Positions 8,692 through 16,854 of a DNA stretch of 64,000 nt are shown here, in pieces; the first letter of the stretch is position 1; every line of letters begins with the position of its first letter. The notes under the pieces were generated by a model. That model made no database searches. It saw nothing but the letters and a program-made list of their open reading frames with translations, and had not been told where the DNA came from. The stretch lies in the NCBI GenBank assembly GCA_902795345.1, contig CADBKO010000007.1, forward strand, positions 1 through 64,000, written 5' to 3'. This stretch comes from Oscillospiraceae bacterium (lineage in GTDB: Bacteria > Bacillota > Clostridia > Oscillospirales > Oscillospiraceae). Position numbers and translations under genes: made by a program.

Positions 8692-10729
8692 AATAGAGTC
8701 CCTTAGTCTTGAAATTGGGCTGATAGCTGCCCCGGCCCAGATAGCGTTCCGCCACGGAGACACATTCCCCGGGGTTTTCCGTGGTGAAGCTGAGGTGCAG
8801 GCACCAGAGGCCCAGCTTTTCCAGGTCCTTCAGCTTTTCCCCCAGGAAGAGCTTGTCCGGGCTGTATAGGCGGCTGCGCCCCAGGGTGTTCAGCACCGGG
8901 AACTGCCGTCCCCGCCGGTCCCGCAGGGTGTCGGAGCGGGCCTCCGGCGCCGTCAGCAGCGCTTCCGAGGTGAGCAGGGGGAGCCGCCCGAAGGCATAAA
9001 GCTCCGTGTCCATGCATTTGGCGACAGCGCCGATCTCCTCCAATGTCAGCTCCGGGGAGAGAAGGGCGGAGGCGGTGCCCAGCTCCTTCAATACCCGCAG
9101 GCTCCAGTCGTTCCAGACCTGGAGGCCCAGGCCGCAGCGGACGCGGAAGCCCAGCATGCTGACCGGGACCAGGGCGTTCCAGCTGTTCACCATCACCTCC
9201 GAGACCTCCAGCTCCCGGAGCTGCTTGAGGCGGGTGAAAAGCTCCGAGGCCTCCTCGGCGGTGTAGCGTTCCGGCAGTACGGCGCAGACGGAGGTGATCC
9301 CGTTCTCCCAGAAGGGGGTCACGGCCACGGGCTCCTTCAAAAGCTCCTCCAGGGGCACATAGAGCACCTTCGGCTTCAGGGCTGCCAGGGCTTCGGAGAG
9401 CTGGGCCGTCTTGGTGACGGAGAAATTCAGGTCCGGCTGGGGATGGACCGCCTCCGGCCGCAGCAGGGGCGGCAGCTCTCCCACCCGGAGGATGGGGGGC
9501 TCGCTGCGCTTTTCCGCCAGCCGGTTCAGGGCTTCCCGGCGCATATGGCCCACGTCGGCGCTGCCCAGGTGCAGGCCCGGGTCCACCAGGGCTTCCGCCG
9601 CCGTGCAGAGGAAGGGGGTGCCCAGGGTGTTGAAAAGCTGGGTGCGCAGCAGGGCTTCCGTCAGCTCCCGCTTCCCGCCGCCGGCGTTCACGGGGATGGG
9701 GCCTGTGGCCCCGGCGCTGTTGCCCTCCTCGTCGGCTGCCAGGATGCGGCTGAAAGCGCCCCGCCGGAGCTCCGCCGTGATGTGCACCGGCACCCGCTGG
9801 AATTCGCCGCCCCCGGTCTCCGCCCGCACCGAGCCCAGGATGGCGCCCTTGGCAAGGCTGGGCAGCTTCCACTCCGACTGAGCGGGGAGCAGGGCCTCCG
9901 CCGGGTCCCCGGCGTAGAGCGCGTCGGTGACGCCCTCGGAGAAGAAGGAGCGGGTGAGCAGCTGGATGTCCCGCTGGGAGGGGGCTTTCCCCTCCTGGAT
10001 GGCCCGGTGGAAGATGTCCGCCGTCATGGCGGCGCACTCCGGCCTCTGCCCCTCGCAGCGGATGCTCAGGGCGCTGAGGCCCATGGTGAGCAGCTCGCCC
10101 AGTTGCCCGGCCAGCAGGATATTTTTCAGGGCGGGACGCTTCTCCGCGTTCAGCCCGAGACAGACATAGTGTTCCCGACATTCCCGGCCGCAGCCGCTGC
10201 CCTCCCCGGCAAAGGCACTGAGGCGGCAGGGCCCCAGGGCGGGACAGACCCGGCCGCAGAGCACGGCCTCGGTCTCCAGCTCCGTCCGGCGGCAGAGATA
10301 GCGCATTTCGCCGCTAGATAGCTGGGGCGGCAGGAGCAGGCGCTTTGCCCCCAGGGCTTCCAGGACCCGCACCCCCGCCGCGTCCGTGATCTGAAAGCTC
10401 TCGGCGGCCTCCAGCGTCAGATCCGGAAGCAGCAGCCGCAGGGCCCGGAGCAGGCCCGGGTCCCCCACGCAGATGGCGTTGACGCCGGTCCGCGCCAGCT
10501 CCAGGGCCGCGTCCACCGCAGCGCGGAAGCGCTTGCCGGAAGGGGGGAAGTCCATGCCCGCGGAGATGCGTACGCCCCGCACCCGGCACCAGGTCACGGC
10601 CTTTTTCAATTCCTCCAGCGGCAGTCCGGCAGTGCTGAAGTCCCTTAGTCCGATCCGCACCGCGTCCGCCCCGGCGAGTACAGCCGCCTTCAGCGCCTCT
10701 GCGGTGGAAACGCAGACGATCAGCTCCAT
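8591..10729 (-). CDS. U32 family peptidase (collagenase-like)
   Basis: The N-terminal domain is the U32 peptidase type (LIVCVSTAEALKAAVLAGADAVRIG, cysteines around RCEGQ...CG.VCPALGPCRLSAFAGEGSGCGREC). Family members include RlhA/TrhP-type tRNA or rRNA hydroxylation factors and secreted collagenases, so exact function is open. Total length is about 712 residues with two tandem TIM-like halves. The ATG at 10729 is chosen because GGGAGG sits 7 nt upstream; a GTG/ATG at 10750 would put that site inside the gene. U32 proteins usually end near the 'TKGLYY' seen at about 8697, but this frame continues roughly 34 codons into maf. That overlap may be genuine or a lost stop codon. Confidence 0.85.
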   Translation of the reverse strand: MELIVCVSTAEALKAAVLAGADAVRIGLRDFSTAGLPLEELKKAVTWCRVRGVRISAGMDFPPSGKRFRAAVDAALELARTGVNAICVGDPGLLRALRLLLPDLTLEAAESFQITDAAGVRVLEALGAKRLLLPPQLSSGEMRYLCRRTELETEAVLCGRVCPALGPCRLSAFAGEGSGCGRECREHYVCLGLNAEKRPALKNILLAGQLGELLTMGLSALSIRCEGQRPECAAMTADIFHRAIQEGKAPSQRDIQLLTRSFFSEGVTDALYAGDPAEALLPAQSEWKLPSLAKGAILGSVRAETGGGEFQRVPVHITAELRRGAFSRILAADEEGNSAGATGPIPVNAGGGKRELTEALLRTQLFNTLGTPFLCTAAEALVDPGLHLGSADVGHMRREALNRLAEKRSEPPILRVGELPPLLRPEAVHPQPDLNFSVTKTAQLSEALAALKPKVLYVPLEELLKEPVAVTPFWENGITSVCAVLPERYTAEEASELFTRLKQLRELEVSEVMVNSWNALVPVSMLGFRVRCGLGLQVWNDWSLRVLKELGTASALLSPELTLEEIGAVAKCMDTELYAFGRLPLLTSEALLTAPEARSDTLRDRRGRQFPVLNTLGRSRLYSPDKLFLGEKLKDLEKLGLWCLHLSFTTENPGECVSVAERYLGRGSYQPNFKTKGLYYENETHSGFRFPAKKGASGNAGSVRPDDPARRR

Positions 10730-10959
10730 CGGGCCGCCTCCCTTCCTCATGATCCCATAAGCTCTCTAACTTTACTACTATATCATACCCTGCCGCTTTT
10801 TCATAGGGGGAAAGCGGGGAATTTCAGACGGCGGCGAAAAATACGGGAAAGTGACGGAATTGACCGCTGATTCGTGGTGATTATACACGGTTGCTAATAG
10901 ACAGAATATATAGTATTATACTGTCAGCAAATGAGATAGCTGCGGTGAGACGGGGATAA

Positions 10960-10998
10960 CGGATTGCCACAGCCCCTTGCGGGGCTTCGCAATGACGG
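10960..10998. repeat. TCATTGCGA/GGCAATCC palindromic repeat
   Basis: Reads CGGATTGCCACAGCCCC, a short loop, then GGGGCTTCGCAATGACG. The outer arms match the other seven copies in the window while the inner stem differs, as expected for a hairpin under structural rather than sequence constraint. Confidence 0.75.
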
Positions 10999-11050
10999 GG
11001 ACGGAAGTTTTGCCCGCAGCGGCGGGGACGGGAGTTTGGACGGAGGTTGT

Positions 11051-11186
11051 TTCGCTCCTGCGGGAGCGACCTTCTTTCGCAGCGCGGCGAAAGAAGGCAA
11101 AGACGCGCCAGAGGGGACCTATTTCGAGGCGGTCCCCTCTGGACTCCCTCCCCGACGACCAAGGGGGCTCCGCCCCCATTGGATCC
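11051..11186 (+). repeat. Multi-hairpin repeat module, copy 1
   Basis: A run of four back-to-back hairpins: CGCTCC/GGAGCG, CTTCTTTCG/CGAAAGAAG, CCAGAGGGGACC/GGTCCCCTCTGG and GGGGGC/GCCCCC. Positions 11051-11168 match the inverse of 35023-35140 with one mismatch in 118 nt by direct reading. Partial copies lie at 14472 and 53816. Translations are frame-independent low-complexity, so it is not coding. Confidence 0.8.
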
Positions 11187-11276
11187 CCCACTTTTGGACG
11201 AGAGACGGGGGTTTGGACGGGGAGACGGAGGATTGTCCGCTGCGGCGGGCATTTCGGGTCCGCGGCGAAATGCTTC

Positions 11277-11305
11277 TTGCAGGTAAGCCTCTCCGGCGGT
11301 ATAAT
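11277..11305 (+). promoter_or_regulatory. SigA-type promoter of the dnaD-like operon
   Basis: TTGCAG (11277-11282) and TATAAT (11300-11305) separated by 17 nt, 41 nt before the start codon at 11346. The -35 box lies at the very edge of the repeat island. Confidence 0.75.
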
Positions 11306-11345
11306 ACTAAATACGACGGATTTCGGCAGAGAGGAGGGAGAGCCC

Positions 11346-12320
11346 ATGGCGGAGGAATACATCCTGACACAGAGCGTGACCCTGACTATCCGCACCGAGG
11401 ACGCGGACCGGCTGCTAGCCTTGGGCAGCGGCGACGCCGCCCTCCTGTATCTTTGGCTGCTGCGCAACGGCGGGCGCTTTGACCCGGCCCGGGCCGCCCG
11501 GGAGGTGAAGACCGCCGGGCCCCTTCCCGCGGCCATGGCCCTGCTGCGCCAGGCCGGGCTCATCCGGGGAGAAGCGCCCCCCGCCATACCGGCCCAGGCC
11601 CCCATCCGGGAGGAGCGGCAGGAATACACCGCCGCCGAGATCGTGGGCTTCACGGAGCGGGACCCGGAGCTGAAACGGCTCATGGACGAAGCGCCCGAGC
11701 GCCTGGGCCGGGTGCTGACCGGCGGGGACATGAAGATCCTCTTCGGCATCTATCACGACCTGGGCCTGCCCACGGGGGTCATACTGCTCCTGCTGCAATA
11801 CTGCTGCGAGGAGATCGCCAGGCGCTACGGCGAGGGGCGGAAGCCCACCATGCGGCAGGTGGAGAAGGAAGCCTATATCTGGGGCAACCGGGAGCTGTTC
11901 ACCATCGAACTGGCGGACAAGTATCTCAAAGAGCGGAAAGCCAGAAGCGGGCAGGTGGGCGAATTGTGCCAGCTCCTGGGCATCCGGAACCGGGCCCTGG
12001 CCCCCACGGAGGAGAGATACCTGCACAGCTGGCTGGAGATGGGCTTCGGGAAGGAAGCCGTGATGCTGGCCTATGATAAGACCGTGGCCAAAAAGGGGGA
12101 GCTGGCCTGGCCCTATATGAACCGCATCCTGGAGAACTGGCACGCCAAGGGCCTCCATACCCTGCCGGAGATCGAGGCGGGGGACGCGCCCCCCCGGCGG
12201 GGCGGGCGGGGCTCCGGAAAAGCGGGGCAGAAGGAACCAGCGGGGCCCACGGAAGAAGAATATCTAAGGATGCAGAAATACCTGCGGGAACTGGACGGAG
12301 GCGGAGACCATGGCACTTGA
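11346..12320 (+). CDS. DnaD-domain replication initiation protein
   Basis: A 324-residue protein with an N-terminal winged-helix-like part (about 1-90) and a DnaD/DnaB_2-type C-terminal helical domain (about 110-200; ILFGIYHDLGLPTGVILLLL, then YIWGNRELFTIELADKYL). DnaD-type proteins help load the replicative helicase with DnaI. The ATG at 11346 follows GAGGAGGGAG with correct spacing, and the upstream extension is repeat sequence. A Gly/Arg-rich linker (about 278-292) precedes a short acidic end. The dnaI/dnaC-like gene overlaps its 3' end by 11 nt, which supports a helicase-loading role. Confidence 0.88.
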   Translation: MAEEYILTQSVTLTIRTEDADRLLALGSGDAALLYLWLLRNGGRFDPARAAREVKTAGPLPAAMALLRQAGLIRGEAPPAIPAQAPIREERQEYTAAEIVGFTERDPELKRLMDEAPERLGRVLTGGDMKILFGIYHDLGLPTGVILLLLQYCCEEIARRYGEGRKPTMRQVEKEAYIWGNRELFTIELADKYLKERKARSGQVGELCQLLGIRNRALAPTEERYLHSWLEMGFGKEAVMLAYDKTVAKKGELAWPYMNRILENWHAKGLHTLPEIEAGDAPPRRGGRGSGKAGQKEPAGPTEEEYLRMQKYLRELDGGGDHGT

Positions 12321-13305
12321 CGGGAAGATCCTGCGCCGGGCGCTGGACCGCTTTGAGGAGACGAACCGGCTCCGCAGCGAGAATACGCGCCGCCTGCGGG
12401 AAGAGATATACGGGAAGGACCCCCGGGTGGAGGAGCTGGACCGGCTGCTGCGCGCCACCGTGGCGGAGGCGGCGGCCCTTGCCCTTCGGGGCGGCGGGGA
12501 CCCGGAAAGGGCCGTCGCGGCCATCCAGGAGAAGAACCTGGGCTGGCAGGAGGAGCGCTCTAAGCGCATCGCCGCCCTGGGCTACCCCAGGGGCTGCATC
12601 GACGAAGAGCCCGCCTGCCCCCTGTGCAATGACCGGGGCTATGTGGGCACGAAGCCCTGCAGCTGCCTCATGAAGCTCTACAAGGAGGAGCAGCGGAAGG
12701 AGCTGAGCCGCCTGCTGGACCTGCAGGGGGAGACCTTCGACGCTTTCCAGCTCCGGTACTACGACGCTTTTGACCCCGTCACGGGGACGAGCCCCCGCAG
12801 GCATATGGAATCGGTACGGCAGGTCTGCCGCAAATTCGCCGAGAATTTCACCCCCGGCAGCGGCAGCCTCTTCCTCACCGGGGCCCCCGGCCTGGGGAAG
12901 ACCTTCCTCTCCGCCTGCATCGCCTCTGTCGTGGCGGAGAAGGGATACAGCGTGGTTTATGATACGGCGGTGAACGTGGTATCCTATTTCGAGGAGGCCC
13001 GCTTCGGCCGCCGGGGAGAGCAGGAGGAGGCGGAGGCGGACGTACAGCGAAGCCTGCGCTGCGACCTGCTGATCCTGGACGACCTGGGCACGGAGATGAA
13101 CACCAGCCTTTCCGTCAGCGCGGTCTATGAAGTGCTGAACACCCGGCTGCGGGAGGGGCGGAGCACCGTGGTCTCCTCCAACCTCGGCACCGAGGAGATC
13201 GCCCGGCGCTATACCCCCCAGATCGCCTCCCGCCTGGCGGGAAGCTATAAGGAACTGAAATTTTACGGCAGGGACATCCGGCTGCAAAAGAAAGAGGAAA
13301 GCTGA
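12310..13305 (+). CDS. DnaI/DnaC-like helicase-loader ATPase
   Basis: AAA+ ATPase of the DnaC/IstB family, 331 residues. Walker A is GAPGLGKTF and Walker B is LLILDDLGTE, followed by the family's SSNL and a C-terminal R-rich part. The N-terminal third is helical with a zinc-type cysteine cluster (CPLC ... CSC, about residues 101-118), as in helicase-loading DnaI. No IstA transposase is adjacent, and overlap with the DnaD-like gene makes the primosomal role more likely than a transposon helper. It ends with TGA directly before the next ATG. Confidence 0.88.
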   Translation: MALDGKILRRALDRFEETNRLRSENTRRLREEIYGKDPRVEELDRLLRATVAEAAALALRGGGDPERAVAAIQEKNLGWQEERSKRIAALGYPRGCIDEEPACPLCNDRGYVGTKPCSCLMKLYKEEQRKELSRLLDLQGETFDAFQLRYYDAFDPVTGTSPRRHMESVRQVCRKFAENFTPGSGSLFLTGAPGLGKTFLSACIASVVAEKGYSVVYDTAVNVVSYFEEARFGRRGEQEEAEADVQRSLRCDLLILDDLGTEMNTSLSVSAVYEVLNTRLREGRSTVVSSNLGTEEIARRYTPQIASRLAGSYKELKFYGRDIRLQKKEES

Positions 13306-14217
13306 ATGAGCATTATCGTGGCGGGCAGCGTGTTCGTGGACATCAAGGGCCACCCGGAGGGAGCCTATATCCCCGACGGGCGCAACGCCGGAAGGGTGGA
13401 GCAGGTCCACGGGGGCGTCGCCCGGAATATCGCGGAGGACGTGGCGAAGGCAGGGGGCAAGGCCCTGTTCCTGGGCCTCGCGGACGACGACGCCCTGGGC
13501 CGGGAGGTGGCGGCCCACCTGACGGAGGTGGGCGTGGACGCGAGCCGCGTCCGCTTTGTGAAGGACGGCATGGGCATCTGGCTGGCCGTCTTCGACGACA
13601 AGGGAGACGTGGCCGCCTCCATTTCCAAGCGGCCGGACCTGGCGCCCCTCCTGACCCTGCTGGAGGAGGAAGGGGACGAGATTTTTGCCGGTGCGGACAG
13701 CGTCCTGTTCGAGCTGGACCTGGAGGAGAAGACGGTCTCGAAGCTCTGCGCGCTGGCGGAAAAGCATCATGTCCCGGCCTGCGCCGCCGTGAGCAACATG
13801 ACCATCGCCGCCGAGCGGCGGGCGTATCTGCCGAAGCTGCGCTGCTTCGTGTGCAACGACCAGGAGTGGGGCATGCTGGACCCCGGACCCTGGGATGAAA
13901 TGGACCCGGGCCAGATCGCCGCAGCCCTGCCCCGGCGCATGGAGGCCCTGGGCCTGAAAGCACTGGTGGTGACCCTGGGGAGCCGGGGCGCGGTGTGGGC
14001 CGAGGGGAAGGAGAGCGGCTTCTGCCCGCCGGAGCCGGTGCCCAGGGTGGACGCCGCCGGAGCGGGGGACGCCTTCTTTTCCGGGGTGGGCCTGGGTCTC
14101 AGCCTGGGAAAGAGCCTGGCGGAAGCCTGCCGCCTGGGAAGCCGCATGGCGGGAAAGGTCATCGGCACCACCCAGAGCGTCTGCCCGCCCATGACAAGAG
14201 AAGAATTGGGATTGTAA
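13306..14217 (+). CDS. PfkB-family carbohydrate kinase
   Basis: Ribokinase-like sugar or nucleoside kinase, 303 residues. The N-terminal VAGSVFVDIKG, the GGVARNIAEDVAKAGG substrate/signature-1 region (about 35-50) and the C-terminal signature 2 DAAGAGDAFFSG with the catalytic Asp (about 247-258) are all present. The substrate cannot be predicted; resemblance is to the pseudouridine/ribokinase side of the family. The ATG abuts the stop of the ATPase gene with no gap, so it is part of the dnaD-like operon although the functions look unrelated. A terminator follows. Confidence 0.88.
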   Translation: MSIIVAGSVFVDIKGHPEGAYIPDGRNAGRVEQVHGGVARNIAEDVAKAGGKALFLGLADDDALGREVAAHLTEVGVDASRVRFVKDGMGIWLAVFDDKGDVAASISKRPDLAPLLTLLEEEGDEIFAGADSVLFELDLEEKTVSKLCALAEKHHVPACAAVSNMTIAAERRAYLPKLRCFVCNDQEWGMLDPGPWDEMDPGQIAAALPRRMEALGLKALVVTLGSRGAVWAEGKESGFCPPEPVPRVDAAGAGDAFFSGVGLGLSLGKSLAEACRLGSRMAGKVIGTTQSVCPPMTREELGL

Positions 14218-14231
14218 AGAAGAAATGAAGC

Positions 14232-14271
14232 ATCCCCGGAAGGAACTGCCATTGTTCCTTCCGGGGATTTG
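14232..14271 (+). terminator. Terminator of the dnaD-like operon
   Basis: ATCCCCGGAAGGAAC and its complement flank a 7-nt loop 15 nt after the PfkB stop. The T tail is short (TTTGCT), so it may be a weak terminator or a processing hairpin. Confidence 0.65.
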
Positions 14272-14471
14272 CTATGCAGGCTTTTCAGCGTCCACGCACC
14301 CCCCCGTCCCTCGTCCAAAAGCGGGGGATCCAATGGGGGCCGCGTATTGCAGGATTTTTTGACAAAATCAGGCGACGGGACGTGAGAACGAATCGCAGAG
14401 ACAAGCGGCGAATACGTAGAGAGGTGGAGGATTGCCCGCTGCGGCGGGGACGGGGGTTTGGACGAGGGATG

Positions 14472-14535
14472 TTTCGCTCCTGCGGGAGCGACCTTCTTTC
14501 GCAGCGCGGCGAAAGAAGGCAAAGGCGCGCCCGGG
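14472..14535 (+). repeat. Multi-hairpin repeat module, copy 2 (interrupted)
   Basis: The first two hairpins match copy 1. The third has only its left arm (CCCGGGGAACC) before a different element begins. The tail of the module ('acccttcctcacggcc') resumes at about 14727. Compare 53816-53946, where the third hairpin is whole. Confidence 0.7.
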
Positions 14536-14537
14536 GA

Positions 14538-14727
14538 ACCTCGTCAGAGCGCACGTCGCTCGCTCCGTTTCCGCAGAACCGTGATACTGCGAAAACTTCG
14601 TATCGCTCGGTGGCTCCTCCTCATCAAATCGAAACGATGCGTTTCGATTTGAGAAGGACGTTTCGCCGGAATCTTCCAGCTGCGACCAAAGGGAGTTGCG
14701 CCGTATTCCGGCGAACAAGGACGTGGA
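14538..14727 (+). repeat. 190-nt element nested in the multi-hairpin module; contains two-hairpin element copy 1
   Basis: Begins CCTCGTCAGAGCGCACGTCG and ends near AACAAGGACGTGG. An inverted copy lies at 53521-53710. The right half (14624-14724) has hairpin A (CAAATCGAAACG/CGTTTCGATTTG) and hairpin B (CGCCGGAAT/ATTCCGGCG), which recur alone elsewhere. Confidence 0.75.
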
Positions 14728-14786
14728 CCCTTCCTCACGGCCACGGGGGGAACCCGAGGTTCCCCCCATTGGATCCTCCCTCCTAG

Positions 14787-14835
14787 GGGACGGGAGACGG
14801 GAGACGGGAGATGAGGGACGGGGGAGGAAGGACGG
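14787..14835. repeat. 7-bp tandem repeat run
   Basis: Seven consecutive heptamers of the form GRGACGG (GGGACGG, GAGACGG, GAGACGG, GAGATGA, GGGACGG, GGGAGGA, AGGACGG). Comparable runs lie at 35366-35407 and 35468-35490. Confidence 0.8.
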
Positions 14836-14851
14836 GAGTTTGGATGGGGTA

Positions 14852-14894
14852 ACGGATTGCCACAGCCAGTGTGCGCACTGGCTTCGCAATCATC
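14852..14894. repeat. TCATTGCGA/GGCAATCC palindromic repeat
   Basis: CGGATTGCCACAGCCAGT and ACTGGCTTCGCAATCAT flank a GTGCGC loop. One outer base differs from the TGACG form of the other copies. Confidence 0.75.
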
Positions 14895-15106
14895 ACGTGT
14901 ATACACACCACGATGAACGAAATAGCTTTGCCCCCATCGTGGGGTGTGGCGAATAACTCTGACTCCTTCCGTCATCGCCTCGCGGCGATGCACCTCCCTC
15001 AAGGAGGGAGGCATTTCATGACAATGACGAGGGACGGGGGACGGAGGAGGTGGGGTTTCCGCAGCGGCGGGGACTGGGGTGAGCTTTTCCGCTGAGGCGG
15101 AATTGA

Positions 15107-15152
15107 CCTCTCAGGCGCTTCGCGCCAGCTCCCCTGAAAGGGGAGCCTTTTT
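15107..15152. repeat. Double-hairpin repeat (CTCAG...CTCCCC type)
   Basis: A GGCGC/GCGCC hairpin followed by CTCCCC/GGGGAG. A copy in the other orientation lies at 34803-34856 and a variant at 54132-54178. The sequence resembles double hairpins I recall from many gut Firmicutes; that recollection is not checked. Confidence 0.6.
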
Positions 15153-15185
15153 CGCCCTGCGGCGGGAAGAGGGACCGGACGAGGT

Positions 15186-15210
15186 GGGGCGCTGCATTTT
15201 GCAGCGCCCC
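15186..15210 (-). terminator. Hairpin downstream of the serpin gene
   Basis: GGGGCGCTGC/GCAGCGCCCC with a 5-nt loop, 5 nt past the serpin stop. There is no T tract on the minus strand, so termination would be weak. Confidence 0.5.
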
Positions 15211-15215
15211 ATGAT

Positions 15216-16511
15216 TCAATCCAGGCTTTCCACTATGCCGATGAAGAGAGGGATATTCGTCTCCGTGTCCAGGAGAAGATAGACGAAGGGGCGGTCCAGG
15301 ACGACCCGGGGAGGGGGCTCCCGGAGGGCGCTGGCCGCGTAGATGGTGACGCCCGTGGCGGCCCCGGCGCGGGTGCCCTTCTCGTCCAGCTTCAGGAAGG
15401 TCTTGTGGACCACCTGGCCGATGTATAGGTTATCCCCGTCGTCGCAGAAGCCGAGAGCGGAGAAATCCCCCAGTTCCGCGTCGAAAGCGTCGGTCATCCC
15501 CATCGCCATGAGCGCGTCGTTCAGCTGGACGGAAAACTCCGTCTCAAATTTGGGGGTGACGGTCTCCACCTTGGTTTCCTTCGCCCCCGCCAAAAGGCCC
15601 CGCAGCTTTTCGCCGCTGAGGGAGGCGACGTATTCCTCCAGCGCCATCCCCTCCGCGGGCAGCAGGGCGGCGAAGGCGTAGCGCCCGCCTGAATAGTACT
15701 TCAGGAAGCCGGTGGTGTTTTCATCCTTCAGATACACGTTTTCGCCGCTGTGAAGGAAGGTCGCCTCCTGCTCGCCGCCGTTCTCGGGATGGAAGACGCC
15801 GGGGCGCACCTGATCCTCCCGATAGGGGGTTTCCCAGTCCGCCTCGAAGGCCAGGGCGTTGACCAGCACCATCACCGCCTCCGGGGGCAGCGCGTCCAGG
15901 AGCTTTTCGATCATGCCCTGGGTATTGCGGTTCACGAAGTCGTTGATCCGCTCCACGGCCGCGGCGTCAAAGGGGCACTGCTCCACGGCCACGCCGTAAT
16001 AAGCCCGGTTCCGCTCCAGGAAGTCCTCGGAGATATGCAGGTCCGGCCTGTCCGAGATCCAGATGCCGTCGGCCACCCGGAGGGGGCTTCCCTCCTCCCC
16101 GGCCAGGGCGGACAGCCAGGGGCCGAGGAAGGCGTCCAGCGCTTCGCCGGAGACGCCGAAGGCCGCCTCCATCTGGCTGCGGGTCTCGCCCCCGGCGCCC
16201 TCCAGCACCATGCCCAGGGCACAGAGAACGGAGAGAGGGGAGAGCAGGCGGTTATTTCCCTCGGTCCGGCGCAGGAGCTGGGCGGCGAAGCCCAGGGCCG
16301 CGGCGGAGACTTCCTCCCGGCGGGCCGGGTCCGGCGTGGTGACGACAGAGAGCATTTCCGCCGGCGGCAGAGGCGCGCCCTGGGCCGGTTTCTGCGCCTC
16401 CGTCTGAGATCCGGGCTGCGCCGGGGGAACCTTGCTCTCGCAGCCGCCCAGAGCGGGCAGAGCCGCCAGCATCGCGGCGCAGAGCAATAGGGCTATCAGT
16501 TTCTTTCTCAT
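15216..16511 (-). CDS. Serpin-family protease inhibitor, lipoprotein
   Basis: Serine-protease inhibitor fold, 431 residues, exported and lipid-anchored: a signal peptide with lipobox ALGGC and acyl-Cys24, then a low-complexity linker to about 50. Serpin landmarks include the SPLSVLCALGMVLEGAGGET region, NRNTQGMI (helix F area), LVNALAFEADWETPY and the hinge EKGTRAGAATG before the reactive loop. The C-terminal DRPFVYLLLDTETNIPLFIG is the breach/strand signature. Counting from the hinge puts P1-P1' at Ala-Ser (...TIYA-A/S); counting back from DRPF puts P1 at Arg. Bacterial serpins can inhibit host or self proteases. The small 16574 gene lies 62 nt upstream on the same strand. Confidence 0.92.
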   Translation of the reverse strand: MRKKLIALLLCAAMLAALPALGGCESKVPPAQPGSQTEAQKPAQGAPLPPAEMLSVVTTPDPARREEVSAAALGFAAQLLRRTEGNNRLLSPLSVLCALGMVLEGAGGETRSQMEAAFGVSGEALDAFLGPWLSALAGEEGSPLRVADGIWISDRPDLHISEDFLERNRAYYGVAVEQCPFDAAAVERINDFVNRNTQGMIEKLLDALPPEAVMVLVNALAFEADWETPYREDQVRPGVFHPENGGEQEATFLHSGENVYLKDENTTGFLKYYSGGRYAFAALLPAEGMALEEYVASLSGEKLRGLLAGAKETKVETVTPKFETEFSVQLNDALMAMGMTDAFDAELGDFSALGFCDDGDNLYIGQVVHKTFLKLDEKGTRAGAATGVTIYAASALREPPPRVVLDRPFVYLLLDTETNIPLFIGIVESLD

Positions 16512-16573
16512 GGTTTTTCCTCCTGCTGAGGTCGTTTATCTGCTTAGACGCATGACGGGAGGAAAAGTTCCGC

Positions 16574-16819
16574 TCAGTTTCCCTGCTGGCCGGTGATCTG
16601 GGCGGCGATCTCGTCCACCAGCTTTTTCAGGGCCAGGAAGCTGCCCCGGTTCATGACGATGCAGGCCTCCTCGCAGACCACCGGCATGCTCACATCCGTC
16701 ATGCTGCCTCCGGTGACGCTCATCTTGTGCTCGTTGTAGATGTGGGTGAAGGAGATGCTGACCTCCCCGGACTTCTTGTTGTTGGTGATGGAAGCGGTAT
16801 TGCAGTAGATCGGCTTCAT
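16574..16819 (-). CDS. Small uncharacterised protein, 81 aa
   Basis: I do not recognise the family. The 81-residue protein has no signal peptide or membrane segment. An ATG with a strong AGGAGG site 6-7 nt upstream and a good promoter support it as a real gene. The sequence mixes polar beta-like stretches (GEVSISFTHIYN, KMSVTGGSM) and ends in a helix (SFLALKKLVDEIAAQITG). It may be co-transcribed with the serpin gene 62 nt downstream. A longer frame starting at 16883 is a shadow. Cytoplasmic location is inferred from the lack of targeting signals. Confidence 0.7.
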   Translation of the reverse strand: MKPIYCNTASITNNKKSGEVSISFTHIYNEHKMSVTGGSMTDVSMPVVCEEACIVMNRGSFLALKKLVDEIAAQITGQQGN

Positions 16820-16854
16820 GGCCTATCCTCCTTATTTCGGCAAGTTTCCCATAT

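Larger units (their letters stand above)
10730..11345. other. Intergenic repeat island between U32 peptidase and dnaD-like gene
   Basis: A 616-nt divergent gap. About 10730-10930 is AT-richer and should hold the promoter of the minus-strand operon; 'TATGATATAGT' on the minus strand near 10780 is a possible -10, but no good -35 is visible. From 10960 to about 11265 the sequence is dispersed-repeat material: a TCATTGCGA-type palindrome, a multi-hairpin module and short GACGG-type repeats. The last 70 nt hold the promoter of the plus-strand operon. ORFs crossing the island are repeat-derived and rejected. Confidence 0.7.
14272..15185. other. Repeat island, about 0.9 kb, no genes
   Basis: Contains, in order: scraps of GACGG-type repeat; a multi-hairpin module (14472-14535) interrupted by a ~190-nt element (14538-14727) whose right half is the two-hairpin element; a heptamer run (14787-14835); a TCATTGCGA palindrome (14852-14894); a 'gaggcgatgac' hairpin pair with GAGGGAGG arms (about 14965-15012); and a CTCAGGCGCTTCGCGCC double hairpin (15107-15152). 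Predicted ORFs have different frames in each copy and no recognisable domains, so I call no gene. Confidence 0.8.

Noticed and set aside
10977..11345. N-terminal extension of the DnaD-like protein
   Set aside because: It translates repeat sequence and passes the promoter; the ATG at 11346 has the ribosome site.
14274..15282. Overlapping ORFs in the 14-15 kb island
   Set aside because: Same repeat is read in different frames at each copy; no conserved protein.
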